Shown here: positions 12,940 to 21,704 of the stretch, one piece after another | Layout of the letters: every line of letters begins with the position of its first letter | Numbering within the stretch: the first letter of the stretch is position 1 | DNA from: a virus | IMG/VR virus record: IMGVR_UViG_3300046836_000226 | Span: 1 to 34,872 of that record | Reading direction: 5' to 3' (one strand) | DNA length: 34,872 bases | Program-made: the position numbers and the translations under genes | The notes under the pieces: model-generated | Databases searched by the model: none | The model's input: the letters and a program-made list of their open reading frames with translations, nothing else | Told to the model about the DNA's origin: nothing

Positions 12940-15873
12940 GTGGCTGTCGGATTCGACGCCGTAGGTCCGTCTGCCGCCGGGGCCAGCAGCGCTGCCAGCC
13001 CGCTTACCTTCGCGCACACCTGCGGCGCAACCGCCACCGCGCTGTACGTCGGCGTGGCGCTTGGCCATTCCTCGGGCATCGCTGACAACACCTACACGCT
13101 GACAGCCACTTACAACGGCGTGGCGATGACGGCGATGAGCGCCGGGCAGTCCGCCAGCGGCAGCGCGCTCACCGGCAATAACGGGTTTGCCAAGGTCTTC
13201 AGGATGGCCAGCCCGCCGACCGGCTCGGCTCTCAACGTGGTGGTCACCGCGTCCGGGACCTCGATCAGCTCAATCTGCGCCGGGTCGATATCGGTCACCG
13301 GGTCGGGCAACGAGAGCGCGCTGGCCGTGGGCTTCAGTGCCTCCAGCGTCACCAGCGGCAGCATTGCCGTGCCGTCCACCACTGCCGGGAACCTGTGCCT
13401 GGCGTGTATCGCCACCGGGTCCGGCGGCGAGACGTGGACCGCCGGGACATCGCGCTACAAGAACGACCACGACACCAGCACCGGAGCTGGTAACGTCGCG
13501 GCGGCAACGCTGGCCTCGCCGGGAGGCACCGGCACGCTGAGCTGGAACCAGACCAGCGACGACTACGGCGTCATCGCGTTCGAGATCCTGGCCGCAACGG
13601 GAGGTGCTGCCGGGCCGCTCGCGCAGCCGCCGCAGCGCAGGCAGCGGCGCGGCACCCGTAAGGTCCGCCAGGTCCAGGTCCCGCTGCCGGTTGACGCGGG
13701 GGCCGCACCGGTCCCGGTAAGCCAGGCCGACGTCGCGGGCGCGGTGGACCAGGTAGCGGTGAGCGCTGCTGTTCCGGCGGCCGATACCGCAGCCGCAGCC
13801 GATACGCTCGGGGTTGCCGCAGCGGCGGCGATAGGCGACGTCGCTGCTGCGGCCGATCAGGTAGCGGTGAGCGTTGCCGTCCCGCTCCCGGATGCAGCCG
13901 GGGCTGCCGAGCAGCAAGCAGTAGTTGCCGCCGTCCCGCTGGCCGAGCGCGCGGCTGCGGTCGAGCAGCTCACGGCCAGCGTCACGGCCGGGCTGGCGGA
14001 CACGGCGGGCGCAGCCGATCAGCAGGCGGTGAGTGCTGCTGTTCCGGTGGGCGACGTCGCCGCTGCTGCCGACGCCATCTCCGTGGTGGCCAGTGCCGCC
14101 ATCGCCCAGGCCGACGCTGCCGGGGCCACGGAGGCGCTGAGCGCCACCGTAACTGCTCCTGCGGGTGATGCCGCAGGAGCCGTGGACGCGCTGTCTGTGG
14201 CCGTCTCAGTGGCTCTGCCCGAGACGGCCGGGGCATCGGACACGGTGAACCTCACCGCAGCCATCGCCCTGCCCGATCAGGCTGCGGCTACCGAATCACA
14301 GGTTATCGGCACCCGCCAGGCGGATACTGCTGGAGCGGCCGATGCCCTGGCCGTCACCGTCACCGTATCGCTGGCAGATGCCGCTGGCGCGGTCGAGTCC
14401 CAGGCAATCGGGATTGGCTACGCTGAAGCCGCCGCCTCAGCCGACTCGCTGTCCGTGGCTGCGAGTTCGACCTCCGCAGACACGGCTGGCGCGACTGAGG
14501 CGGTATCCGTCAGCGCGGCTGTCCCGGCAGCCGATGTGGCAGCCGCTGCTGATTCGATCAGCGTGGTCGTGGGCGCGCTCGCGCAGCTCGGTGACGTTGC
14601 GGCCGGGTCTGACCAGATAGCGGTCACGGCCAGCGTCCCCCTGACTGAGGCTGGAGCGTCAGCCGAAGCGCTGGGCGTGACCGCCGCAGTCAGCCTACCG
14701 GAGGCCGCTGGGGCGGTCGATGCGATCTCGGTGCAAGTCGGGGCGCTGGCTGCCCTGCCCGACGTGGCGGGAGCCAGGGACCAGGTAGCGGTCACAGCGT
14801 CCGTGCCCGTCGCGGACGCAGCCGGGGCAGCAGATCAGCTTGCCGTGACCGCTGCTGCGAGCGTAACGGACGCGGCTGGCGCTACCGACGCAATCAGCGT
14901 GGTGGTCGGCGGCCAGGCCGTGAGCCTGGCCGACGTCGCGGGGGGAGCCGACCAGCTCACGGCGGCGGTCACGGCGCAGCCAGCGGACGCGGCGGCGTCG
15001 GCTGACGCGCTGGTGGTCAGCGCTACGTCCCCGCTGGCGGAAATTGCCGGGGCGGCTGACTCGCTGGGCGTGACCGCCGGGCTCAGCCTAGCCGAGGGCG
15101 CGGGCGCGGTCGAGGCCCTGTCCGTGGTCATCAGCCAGTCCGTGCCGCAGGCCGATATCGCGGCAGCCCGTGATGCCATCTCGGTGGTCGTGAGCGTGCC
15201 GCTGGCCGACCGCGCGGCGGCGGGCGAGGCACTGACCCTCGCGGCGGCTGTGGCCTTCTCAGACATTGCCAGCGCCACTGACCGGTTCGCGGTCATCAGC
15301 TCCGAGGCGCGTACCGGCACGGTCGCCTGGGCCGCGTACGGGGAGCCAGCCAGGTGGCTGGCCGTCCTGGAGAAGCAGCGCTGGGAAGCTGAGCAGGGCG
15401 GCGCACGTTGGCTCGCGGAGCCTGACGAGGCACGATGGGACACAGAACCTGAGCAAGCCAGGTGGAGGGCGCAGATGGGCCGCACGCGATGGACAGCCCA
15501 GCCCGAGCCGGGCAGGTGGGAGGCTACCTTGCAGACATTCAGCCCGATCTCATCAACCAGCCCGGAGTTCGTCAACATCCGGTGGACATCGGACCTGGAC
15601 GGCACCACGATCGACCCGACCCTTACTCCGCTGACCTGCCAGTACGCGCTGCCGGTCAGTTCGGGTGATCCGGCTCACCCGGCAGCAGCAGGCACCTGGT
15701 ACACCGGGGCCTGGCTCGCGGGCGGCACCGGCAAGGGCTACGTGGAGCAGTGCATCGTCGGGCCGGGCACCAGCGGACCCACGCTGACGGCTGGCAAGTA
15801 CGACGTCTGGGGCGAGGTGCTCGGCACGCCCGAGGCACCGAAGAAGTTCGTCGGGGTCCTGACGGTTTACTGA
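12940..15873 (+). CDS. Repeat-rich minor tail protein (977 aa)
   Basis: GTG at 12940 follows a GGAGG. Residues 1-225 form a beta-rich domain (TYTLTATYNGVAMTAM, YGVIAFEILAATGG). After a basic linker (QRRQRRGTRKVRQ), residues 262-788 are about 29 tandem copies of an 18-residue unit with core ADAAGAADQLAV. Residues 805-860 hold seven Arg-Trp pairs spaced exactly nine residues apart. The last 110 residues look like an Ig-like domain (PEFVNIRWTSDLDG, GKYDVWGEVLGTPE). The layout suggests a long flexible stalk with end domains, used at the tail tip for host contact. The TGA overlaps the next start. Confidence 0.75.
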   Translation: MAVGFDAVGPSAAGASSAASPLTFAHTCGATATALYVGVALGHSSGIADNTYTLTATYNGVAMTAMSAGQSASGSALTGNNGFAKVFRMASPPTGSALNVVVTASGTSISSICAGSISVTGSGNESALAVGFSASSVTSGSIAVPSTTAGNLCLACIATGSGGETWTAGTSRYKNDHDTSTGAGNVAAATLASPGGTGTLSWNQTSDDYGVIAFEILAATGGAAGPLAQPPQRRQRRGTRKVRQVQVPLPVDAGAAPVPVSQADVAGAVDQVAVSAAVPAADTAAAADTLGVAAAAAIGDVAAAADQVAVSVAVPLPDAAGAAEQQAVVAAVPLAERAAAVEQLTASVTAGLADTAGAADQQAVSAAVPVGDVAAAADAISVVASAAIAQADAAGATEALSATVTAPAGDAAGAVDALSVAVSVALPETAGASDTVNLTAAIALPDQAAATESQVIGTRQADTAGAADALAVTVTVSLADAAGAVESQAIGIGYAEAAASADSLSVAASSTSADTAGATEAVSVSAAVPAADVAAAADSISVVVGALAQLGDVAAGSDQIAVTASVPLTEAGASAEALGVTAAVSLPEAAGAVDAISVQVGALAALPDVAGARDQVAVTASVPVADAAGAADQLAVTAAASVTDAAGATDAISVVVGGQAVSLADVAGGADQLTAAVTAQPADAAASADALVVSATSPLAEIAGAADSLGVTAGLSLAEGAGAVEALSVVISQSVPQADIAAARDAISVVVSVPLADRAAAGEALTLAAAVAFSDIASATDRFAVISSEARTGTVAWAAYGEPARWLAVLEKQRWEAEQGGARWLAEPDEARWDTEPEQARWRAQMGRTRWTAQPEPGRWEATLQTFSPISSTSPEFVNIRWTSDLDGTTIDPTLTPLTCQYALPVSSGDPAHPAAAGTWYTGAWLAGGTGKGYVEQCIVGPGTSGPTLTAGKYDVWGEVLGTPEAPKKFVGVLTVY
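13726..15300 (+). repeat. Array of about 29 degenerate 54-base units coding Ala/Asp-rich repeats
   Basis: Each unit encodes about 18 residues with the core pattern acidic, x, Ala, Gly/Ala, Ala, x, acidic, x, hydrophobic, x, Val, followed by a hydrophobic strand of 6-10 residues. DNA copies are diverged at third positions, so the array is old or under amino-acid selection. Some units are longer by 2-4 residues. It forms the middle of the minor tail protein and continues in the following gene. Confidence 0.8.
15352..15519 (+). repeat. Seven RW pairs with exact nine-residue spacing
   Basis: Arg-Trp occurs at residues 805, 814, 823, 832, 841, 850 and 859 of the repeat-rich tail protein. The pairs are joined by seven-residue linkers rich in Glu, Ala, Gln and Pro, such as DTEPEQA and TAQPEPG. 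The DNA is a 27-base tandem array with AGGTGG, CGCTGG, CGTTGG or CGATGG cores. Confidence 0.85.
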
Positions 15874-17672
15874 TGACCACACCGCAGCTCCCGGACAGGG
15901 CAGGCGCGACCGATAAGGTTGCCGTCAGCACCGCCGTGCCCGAGGCCGATACCGGGGCTGCCACCGAAGACCTGGCCGTCAGCATCAGCGTCTCGCCAGC
16001 CCTGCCCGAGACGGCGGGCGCGGTGGACACCCTGTCGGTGCGGATCGGCTCAGCTCCCGCGCAGGTGCCCGGCACCGCGATCCGGCCCGCCAGCCCGGCC
16101 TTCATCCGCAGCCAGATGCCCCGGATGCACGTCCAGAACCTGCTGACCGGGGCCTGGTGGCACCGCGACGTGCAGGGCGTGCTCAACCCTTCCATCACCT
16201 GGGCGCTGAACGCGGCCGATACCTTCACCTGCGCCCTGGCCCCGCCCAGGCCCGACATGATGGACGCCAGCGGGAACGCGCTGCTGCTGGAGTGGCGCGA
16301 TGCGGTCTACCTGGAGGAAGCCGACGAGGTGAAGTTCGGCGGCATCGTCACCAGCTCGCAGATATCCGGGCCGCAGTGGCAGATGACCGCCACCGGCTTC
16401 GCCGGGTACGCCAACGGCATCATCTACGAGGGGCCGAACGTCACCCGGACCAACATCGACGCCCTGGACGCGGTGCGGCTGATCTGGGACTGGATACAAT
16501 CCCAGCCCGGCGGGAACATCGGCCTGGAGCTGGGCTCGGCCAAGGCCGGTTACCTGATCGGTGCTCAGATACCGCCCGGCGCGCAGACCGTCACCACCAA
16601 GAAGGCGAACGCCGGGGACACCAGCATCTGGATCGCTAGCGCCCCGCTGTTCACTGCCAAGGAGACCATCTCCGTCGCGGGCTACCCGTACACCATCAGC
16701 TCGATCGTGCTGAGCACCGGAGGCGTGCCCACCGGCCAGGTCAAGCTGACCACGGGCCTGGGCGAGCCGCACAACGCGGGCGACCCGGTAGCCCAGACCT
16801 CGCCGGTCTACACCACGCTGTCCCGTCCCGCCGCGTCCGGGGCGAACAACGTCTGGCTGACGGACAGCATGGCCTACGCCAACGGGGAGAGCATCCTGAT
16901 CGGCGGCGATATGTACACCATCAACCAGGTGGTGACCGGTACCTTCGGCCAGATCACGCTGACCACGAATACCCGCAAGGCATACGGCAAGGGCATCCAG
17001 GTGGTCCAGGTCCGCACCGTGACCCCATGGCAGATGCTCTGGTACAACAGCACCGACTGCGGGTCCGAGATCAGCTCCATCGCCCAGGAAGCCCTCATGG
17101 ACTGGCGCGAGCGGCACTACTGGGCGGACAGGACCAAGGGCACGATCCGGCACCAGCTCAACTTCGGCGTCCCCCGGCTCGGCGGGCGGCTGACCGGCCT
17201 GCGGTTCGCTGAAGGCGAGAACATCATCCAGGCGGCGTCAGTGAGCCGTGACGGGTCCAAGTACGCCAACGACATCATCGGGCTCGGCGCGGGCCAGGGC
17301 TCGGCGCAGATCCGCACCCAGGCGGTCAACACGAACACCGGGCGGCTGCGGCGCAGTGCCGTCTACTCCGACCAGACGATCTACACCACGGCCCGGCTGG
17401 CGGTCAAGGCCACCAAGGTACTCAAGGCGATGGAGAACATCGACACGGTGAGCCAGATCGTGGTCAAGAACCACCCCAACGCGCCGTTCGGGAGCTTCAG
17501 TCCCGGTGACGACATCCCGGTGATGCTCGCCAGCGGCTGGCGGAACACGGTGATCTGGAGCCGGATCATCTCGATGACCCAGGACCCCACCACCGACCTG
17601 ATGACGCTGGCGCTGGCCCGGTCGGACAGCTTCACCTACCAGGCCGAGACCGGGCAGGCAGGGACGCTATGA
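15873..17672 (+). CDS. Minor tail protein, tail-hub (Tal)-like (599 aa)
   Basis: ATG 15873 shares a base with the preceding TGA. Residues 1-58 carry three copies of the Ala/Asp repeat found in the upstream protein. The rest resembles the tail-associated hub proteins of siphoviruses: HVQNLLTGAWWHRDVQGVL, then ALLLEWRDAVYLEEADEVKF and FGGIVTSSQISGP, similar to the gp27-like hub fold. A C-terminal part has RTVTPWQMLWYNSTDCGSEI and ARLAVKATKVLKAMENIDTV. It ends in DPTTDLMTLALARSDSF, a common end for such minor tail proteins. It probably closes the tube at the tip. No peptidase motif is evident. Confidence 0.65.
   Translation: MTTPQLPDRAGATDKVAVSTAVPEADTGAATEDLAVSISVSPALPETAGAVDTLSVRIGSAPAQVPGTAIRPASPAFIRSQMPRMHVQNLLTGAWWHRDVQGVLNPSITWALNAADTFTCALAPPRPDMMDASGNALLLEWRDAVYLEEADEVKFGGIVTSSQISGPQWQMTATGFAGYANGIIYEGPNVTRTNIDALDAVRLIWDWIQSQPGGNIGLELGSAKAGYLIGAQIPPGAQTVTTKKANAGDTSIWIASAPLFTAKETISVAGYPYTISSIVLSTGGVPTGQVKLTTGLGEPHNAGDPVAQTSPVYTTLSRPAASGANNVWLTDSMAYANGESILIGGDMYTINQVVTGTFGQITLTTNTRKAYGKGIQVVQVRTVTPWQMLWYNSTDCGSEISSIAQEALMDWRERHYWADRTKGTIRHQLNFGVPRLGGRLTGLRFAEGENIIQAASVSRDGSKYANDIIGLGAGQGSAQIRTQAVNTNTGRLRRSAVYSDQTIYTTARLAVKATKVLKAMENIDTVSQIVVKNHPNAPFGSFSPGDDIPVMLASGWRNTVIWSRIISMTQDPTTDLMTLALARSDSFTYQAETGQAGTL
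15891..16050 (+). repeat. Three copies of the Ala/Asp-rich unit at the next gene's N-terminus
   Basis: The units read PDRAGATDKVAV, ADTGAATEDLAV and PETAGAVDTLSV, matching the upstream array in core, spacing and following strand. They start six codons into the new gene, about 590 bases beyond the end of the main array. Confidence 0.8.
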
Positions 17673-20600
17673 CAGTGAACGGGTACAGCCCGGCGGTCAG
17701 CCAGCTCGGTGAGCAGATCAAGCAGATGCAGGCCCGCATCCAGCAGCTCGAACGCAGCCAGCGGTCCAGCTACAACCTGGCCAACAGCTCGATCGACGGC
17801 GGCGCGCTGCTGGTCAACGATGACCAGGGCAACACCCGGCAGGTCATCGGCAGCCAGCCGGACGGCACCGTGACCATAGTCGAGGTCGGCGCGAATCCGC
17901 CGCTGACGCCGAGCGTGCCTATCGTGGCCGCGCAGATCGGCGGGCTGATCGTCGGCTGGGACGGGCTGCTGGGCGGTGCCGCGCCGCTGGCCGACTTCCT
18001 GTGGACCGAGGTGCACGTCAGCACGGTGTCCGCCTTTGTCCCGGACAGCACCACGCTGAAGCGGACCATGCAGGCCGGTGGCGTGGTTACCGTGGCCGGG
18101 CTGGACCCGAGCGTGGTCTATTACGCGGTGCTGGTCGGCGTCAACCGCTCGCGCACCAGCTCGCCGCCGTCCGCGCAGTCCTCCGGGCAGCCGCTGTCCA
18201 CGGCCCAGACGCTCACCCCCGGCTCGATCACGCCCGGCTTGCTGAGCTTCACCGCCGGGGGCACCACGGTCAGCGTCGGCGGCTCGGCCCCGGTCAGCCC
18301 GCAGGTCAACGACCTGTGGTTCAACACCGCCGCCGGGGGCCAGCTCACCCAGTGGAACGGGACCACCTGGACCGCCTACCAGTACGGCACCCAGGCGCTG
18401 GCAGCCGGGGCGATCACCACGCCGCTGATCGCGGCGGGCGCGGTCACCGCCGCGCAGATCCTGGCCGGGACGATCACCGCGACCCAGATCCAGGCGGGCA
18501 CGATCACCGCCAGCCTGCTCCAGACCGGCATCGTGGTGGCGAACATCGTGGACGGCACGGTGGTCACCGGCACGACGATCCAGAACAGCGCCACCAACCC
18601 GCGCACCTCGATCAACCCGGACGGCTCGATCTCGATCACCAACGCGGCCGGGACCGTGGTCTTCAAGATCGGCCCGGACGGCACGATCTTCTGGTACGAC
18701 CAGACCGGTCACCTGCTGATGGAGCTGACCCCCACCGGCACCCAGGCCATCTACGCCTCGCAGACTGCCCCGGCCATCACCGACTTTGAGCCGCCGTCCG
18801 CGCCAGCGGTGCTGTTCAGCTCCAACTCGGCCTCCGCGTTCGGGTCCTACCTGACCGGGGTCGGCCAGGCCACCCAGCAGGGCTGGGCGATCACCGTGGT
18901 GGCCTCGGCGGCTGGCACGACCGCCGCGACCGGCGTCACCGACTCCCAGGGCAACACGTACACGCTGGTGCAGAGCAACACCACGGTCGCGCCGTACCAG
19001 CAGGTCTTCCAGGCGGTCAACGCCAACGCGCTGAGCACCAGCGACACGATCACGGTGGCTTACGCCGCATCGAATACGCAGCAGAAGAACATCATCGCGC
19101 TGGGCACCGCGTTCGTGCCGACCGTGACCCCGCTCGACTTCAGCGCGCAGGCCACCGGCACCAGCACCGCGCCGAGCGTAACCGGTACGCCGGGCTTCTA
19201 CGGGGACTCGCTGCTGTTCATCGCCTCGTGGGCCACGGCTGGCGGGGCCGGTACCGTGCCGGACGGCTGGCAGCAGGCCATCTCGAACAACGTCTCCGGG
19301 CAGCAGTGGACGCAGGTCTGGTACTCCACCAACATCCCCGGTTCCGGTTCGGTCACCGCTTCGGCCACCATCACCTCGGCTGCGTGGGCTGGCGTGCTGC
19401 TCGGCTACAAGGACGCCTCGCTGTCGCCGCTGAGCACTGCTCCCACATCGACCGCCGCCAGCCTGTCCGCGTCCACGCTGTGGGCCGACAACGGCACGTT
19501 CAGCGCCAGGGTCACCAAGGTGGGCACGGCCACGTCGTGGGGTATCGCCTACCCTCCGTTCCCGGTGCAGCCCGGCACCTACATCGCCAGCCGCATCGTG
19601 ATCGGCACGCTGAACATCGCGCTGAACGCGGTCGAGATCGGCTTCACCTACTGGTCCGGGCCGAACGGCACGGGCACCAACCTGGGCAACTCGTTCATCA
19701 CGCCCGGAGCGCTGGGCTTCAATGCCTTCTGGTCGTGGGTCATCTACAACTCGTTTGTGCCGCCGACCGCGCAGAGCGCGACCTTCTACGTTATGGAGCG
19801 CCAGGCCGATACGGCGGGCCAGTGGTTCCTGGTGGACGGGCAATCCGTGCCCGGCGGGCTGGCCTACTCCAACAGCCCGATCGCCACCACGGACGCGCTG
19901 AGCAACCCGATCCCGCAGGGCATCAACTTCGTCGGGCTGCCGCAGCTCACCGACGTGTTCGGGATCACCGACCCGTACCTGGGCAACAAGCTCGCCAACA
20001 TCGACGGAGCGGGCAACATCACCGGGCAGGTCGTCTCGGGTGTCAGTGACCTGCTGCTCCAGGGCCAGTCACTGACCAATGACGTCCTGCCGAACTATGC
20101 CCTGGGTGTCGTCGCCCGTGGCTGGACCCCTTCCGGCGGCTGGCCGTCAACCCCGGTCGGCACCACGAACACGTCCATCCTGGAGCTGGACCAGACTCTC
20201 TCGGCCGGGCGCGGTTACCGGATCTCCGTCATCCCGACCGACTTCATCCCGACCAACGCGGCCACCCAGTACGTGATGCAGCTCCGGGCCACCACCGATG
20301 GCAGCACGCCGGGCACTTCATCTTCCGTGCTGCGGCAGTCGGTCATCGCGTGCTCCAACGCCAACCTGAACCATATGACCCCGGTCTGCGAGTACATCCC
20401 CGGCAACCTCGCGGTCGATACGCTGTACCGGCTGCTGGTGACGGCCAACGTGCAGGCCGGGACCTTCCAGTACCAGGGCTCGCTGGAGCTGCGCATTGAG
20501 GATCTGGGCAACTGGCTCGCGGCGCAGTTCGGCAACAACGGCGTGTCCCTGGGCACCGGGACCGGCGGCGGCACCACGGTCCAGAACTACACCGAGACCT

Positions 20601-21082
20601 TCCTTCCGTCGCACACCTACTCCTACGATCAGTACGGGCTGAAGACCAGCAACGGCTCGATGTACCAGGGCTGCTACTCGGGGAACAACTACGACGATCA
20701 CTCCTGGATCGTCTGGGCGAACGGCAGCCGGGGCAACAGCCTGTCCACGGTGCTGAACTACACCGTGCAGTCCGTCAAGCTGCGGCTGCTCAACCTGCAC
20801 TCCTGGTACAACTCCGGGATGACCGTGAGCCTGCGCTACGGGAACCCCGGCTCGCCGGGCGGCACGGGCAACATCAGCGGCGAGCTGACCAACTGGCACA
20901 TCAATGAGGGCCAGCTACTGTCGCACACGCTCGCCTCGGCGGACTGGTCGGCGTGGAAGACCGCCGGGCGGTGGACGGTGCTGAAAGCCGGGAACCTGTC
21001 CCTGGACCGCTACGGCTACTTCTACGGCGGTGGCGGCTCGCCTAGCTCAATGCCGCAGCTCACCGTCTCGTACTCGCACTAA
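17669..21082 (+). CDS. Tail fibre / receptor-binding-type minor tail protein (1137 aa)
   Basis: ATG 17669 overlaps the upstream stop by four bases. Residues 8-38 are a coiled coil (VSQLGEQIKQMQARIQQLER), a typical trimer-forming start. About 110-180 resembles an FN3 domain (VVTVAGLDPSVVYYAVLVGV). Residues 240-300 contain decapeptide-like repeats (AGAIT, AGTITATQIQ), as found in central fibre and gpJ-like proteins. Then come GPDGTIFWYDQTGHLLMEL and several beta domains; residues 580-760 look carbohydrate-binding-like. The C-terminal 160 residues are Tyr/Ser/Gly-rich and are a candidate receptor-binding head. It is the largest tail tip gene after the tape measure. Confidence 0.7.
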   Translation: MTVNGYSPAVSQLGEQIKQMQARIQQLERSQRSSYNLANSSIDGGALLVNDDQGNTRQVIGSQPDGTVTIVEVGANPPLTPSVPIVAAQIGGLIVGWDGLLGGAAPLADFLWTEVHVSTVSAFVPDSTTLKRTMQAGGVVTVAGLDPSVVYYAVLVGVNRSRTSSPPSAQSSGQPLSTAQTLTPGSITPGLLSFTAGGTTVSVGGSAPVSPQVNDLWFNTAAGGQLTQWNGTTWTAYQYGTQALAAGAITTPLIAAGAVTAAQILAGTITATQIQAGTITASLLQTGIVVANIVDGTVVTGTTIQNSATNPRTSINPDGSISITNAAGTVVFKIGPDGTIFWYDQTGHLLMELTPTGTQAIYASQTAPAITDFEPPSAPAVLFSSNSASAFGSYLTGVGQATQQGWAITVVASAAGTTAATGVTDSQGNTYTLVQSNTTVAPYQQVFQAVNANALSTSDTITVAYAASNTQQKNIIALGTAFVPTVTPLDFSAQATGTSTAPSVTGTPGFYGDSLLFIASWATAGGAGTVPDGWQQAISNNVSGQQWTQVWYSTNIPGSGSVTASATITSAAWAGVLLGYKDASLSPLSTAPTSTAASLSASTLWADNGTFSARVTKVGTATSWGIAYPPFPVQPGTYIASRIVIGTLNIALNAVEIGFTYWSGPNGTGTNLGNSFITPGALGFNAFWSWVIYNSFVPPTAQSATFYVMERQADTAGQWFLVDGQSVPGGLAYSNSPIATTDALSNPIPQGINFVGLPQLTDVFGITDPYLGNKLANIDGAGNITGQVVSGVSDLLLQGQSLTNDVLPNYALGVVARGWTPSGGWPSTPVGTTNTSILELDQTLSAGRGYRISVIPTDFIPTNAATQYVMQLRATTDGSTPGTSSSVLRQSVIACSNANLNHMTPVCEYIPGNLAVDTLYRLLVTANVQAGTFQYQGSLELRIEDLGNWLAAQFGNNGVSLGTGTGGGTTVQNYTETFLPSHTYSYDQYGLKTSNGSMYQGCYSGNNYDDHSWIVWANGSRGNSLSTVLNYTVQSVKLRLLNLHSWYNSGMTVSLRYGNPGSPGGTGNISGELTNWHINEGQLLSHTLASADWSAWKTAGRWTVLKAGNLSLDRYGYFYGGGGSPSSMPQLTVSYSH

Positions 21083-21091
21083 GGAGATCCC

Positions 21092-21364
21092 ATGGCCGTC
21101 CTGACCAGCCTGAACGTGGACGTGCTCTACAACCAGAGCGGTGCCGACCTGTTCGCCGCCTTCGCGCTGCGGAACATCAACACGGGTGACACGCTCGACC
21201 TGAGCGTGACCGGGGTCCAGCCCGTCTTCCAGGTGATCAGGAAGGCGGTGGTCATGTCGAACGGGTCGAACATGGCCGCGATCTGCGTCGTGGCCGGGAC
21301 GGTGATCACGATGCCAGCCGGGCTGGCATCCGCCAGTGCCTACCTGTCGGTAACCGGCTGCTGA
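21092..21364 (+). CDS. Small hypothetical virion protein (90 aa)
   Basis: TAAGGAGATCCC places a good ribosome binding site before ATG 21092. The protein is beta-like throughout (MAVLTSLNVDVLYNQSG, LFAAFALRNINTGDTLDLSV) with a hydrophobic C-terminal half (AAICVVAGTVITMPAGLASA). It could be a small tail or fibre accessory protein. The hydrophobic part is too rich in strand formers and too short for a confident membrane segment. The stop is TGA at 21362-21364. Confidence 0.65.
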   Translation: MAVLTSLNVDVLYNQSGADLFAAFALRNINTGDTLDLSVTGVQPVFQVIRKAVVMSNGSNMAAICVVAGTVITMPAGLASASAYLSVTGC

Positions 21365-21379
21365 GTTAGGCTGAGCCCC

Positions 21380-21670
21380 ATGCCCCGACCCTCCAGATTC
21401 CGCCTGCCCGCGCCGCCGCACACCTGCGAGTACCGCGAGGCGGTGGCCCGCGTGCAGATCGACCTGGAGCAGGCCCAGGCCCTGCACGGCAGGAACGTCA
21501 TGGTGAGCGCCGCCAAGGTGCTCGACCTGCTGAACCCGCGCGGGATGTGGAAGTACATCGACGCGGCCACCGAGCCGATGAGCAAGGTGGGCGAGGACAC
21601 CGAAGACCTGGACCCGATCACCGGCTGCAAGTCCGCCGCCGCGCCGGTACGCGAAAGGCCCGCCAGCTAG
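21380..21670 (+). CDS. Small hypothetical protein, last gene of the + operon (96 aa)
   Basis: ATG 21380 has only a weak upstream ribosome binding site (TTAGGCTGAG). The first 15 residues are basic and Pro-rich. A helix follows (YREAVARVQIDLEQAQAL), then VSAAKVLDLLNPRGMWKYID, and a disordered acidic end. It does not look like a virion beta protein and the function is unknown. Its TAG stop lies in the loop of the hairpin that probably ends the operon. Confidence 0.55.
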   Translation: MPRPSRFRLPAPPHTCEYREAVARVQIDLEQAQALHGRNVMVSAAKVLDLLNPRGMWKYIDAATEPMSKVGEDTEDLDPITGCKSAAAPVRERPAS

Positions 21671-21685
21671 CGGCTGGCGAGCCTT
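21655..21685. terminator. Hairpin between convergent operons
   Basis: Arms AAGGC-C-CGCCAGC and GCTGGCG-A-GCCTT pair as 5 bp plus 7 bp with one C/A mismatch, around a five-base loop TAGCG. The loop contains the stop codon of the last + gene. The - strand gene ends at 21705, so the hairpin sits between two converging units and can act on both transcripts. There is no long T run, which is common for actinobacterial terminators. Confidence 0.65.
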
Positions 21686-21704
21686 GGGCGTGAGCTGGGC
21701 TAGC

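Noticed and set aside
13726-15300. Repeat array as DNA-level regulatory or origin repeats
   Set aside because: The conserved pattern is at protein level with diverged third codon positions, so selection acts on the protein.
17636-19843. 735-codon open frame on the - strand opposite the fibre gene
   Set aside because: Arg/Asp/Gly-rich composition typical of an antisense shadow in high-GC DNA; the + strand gene has coupled starts and typical fibre motifs.
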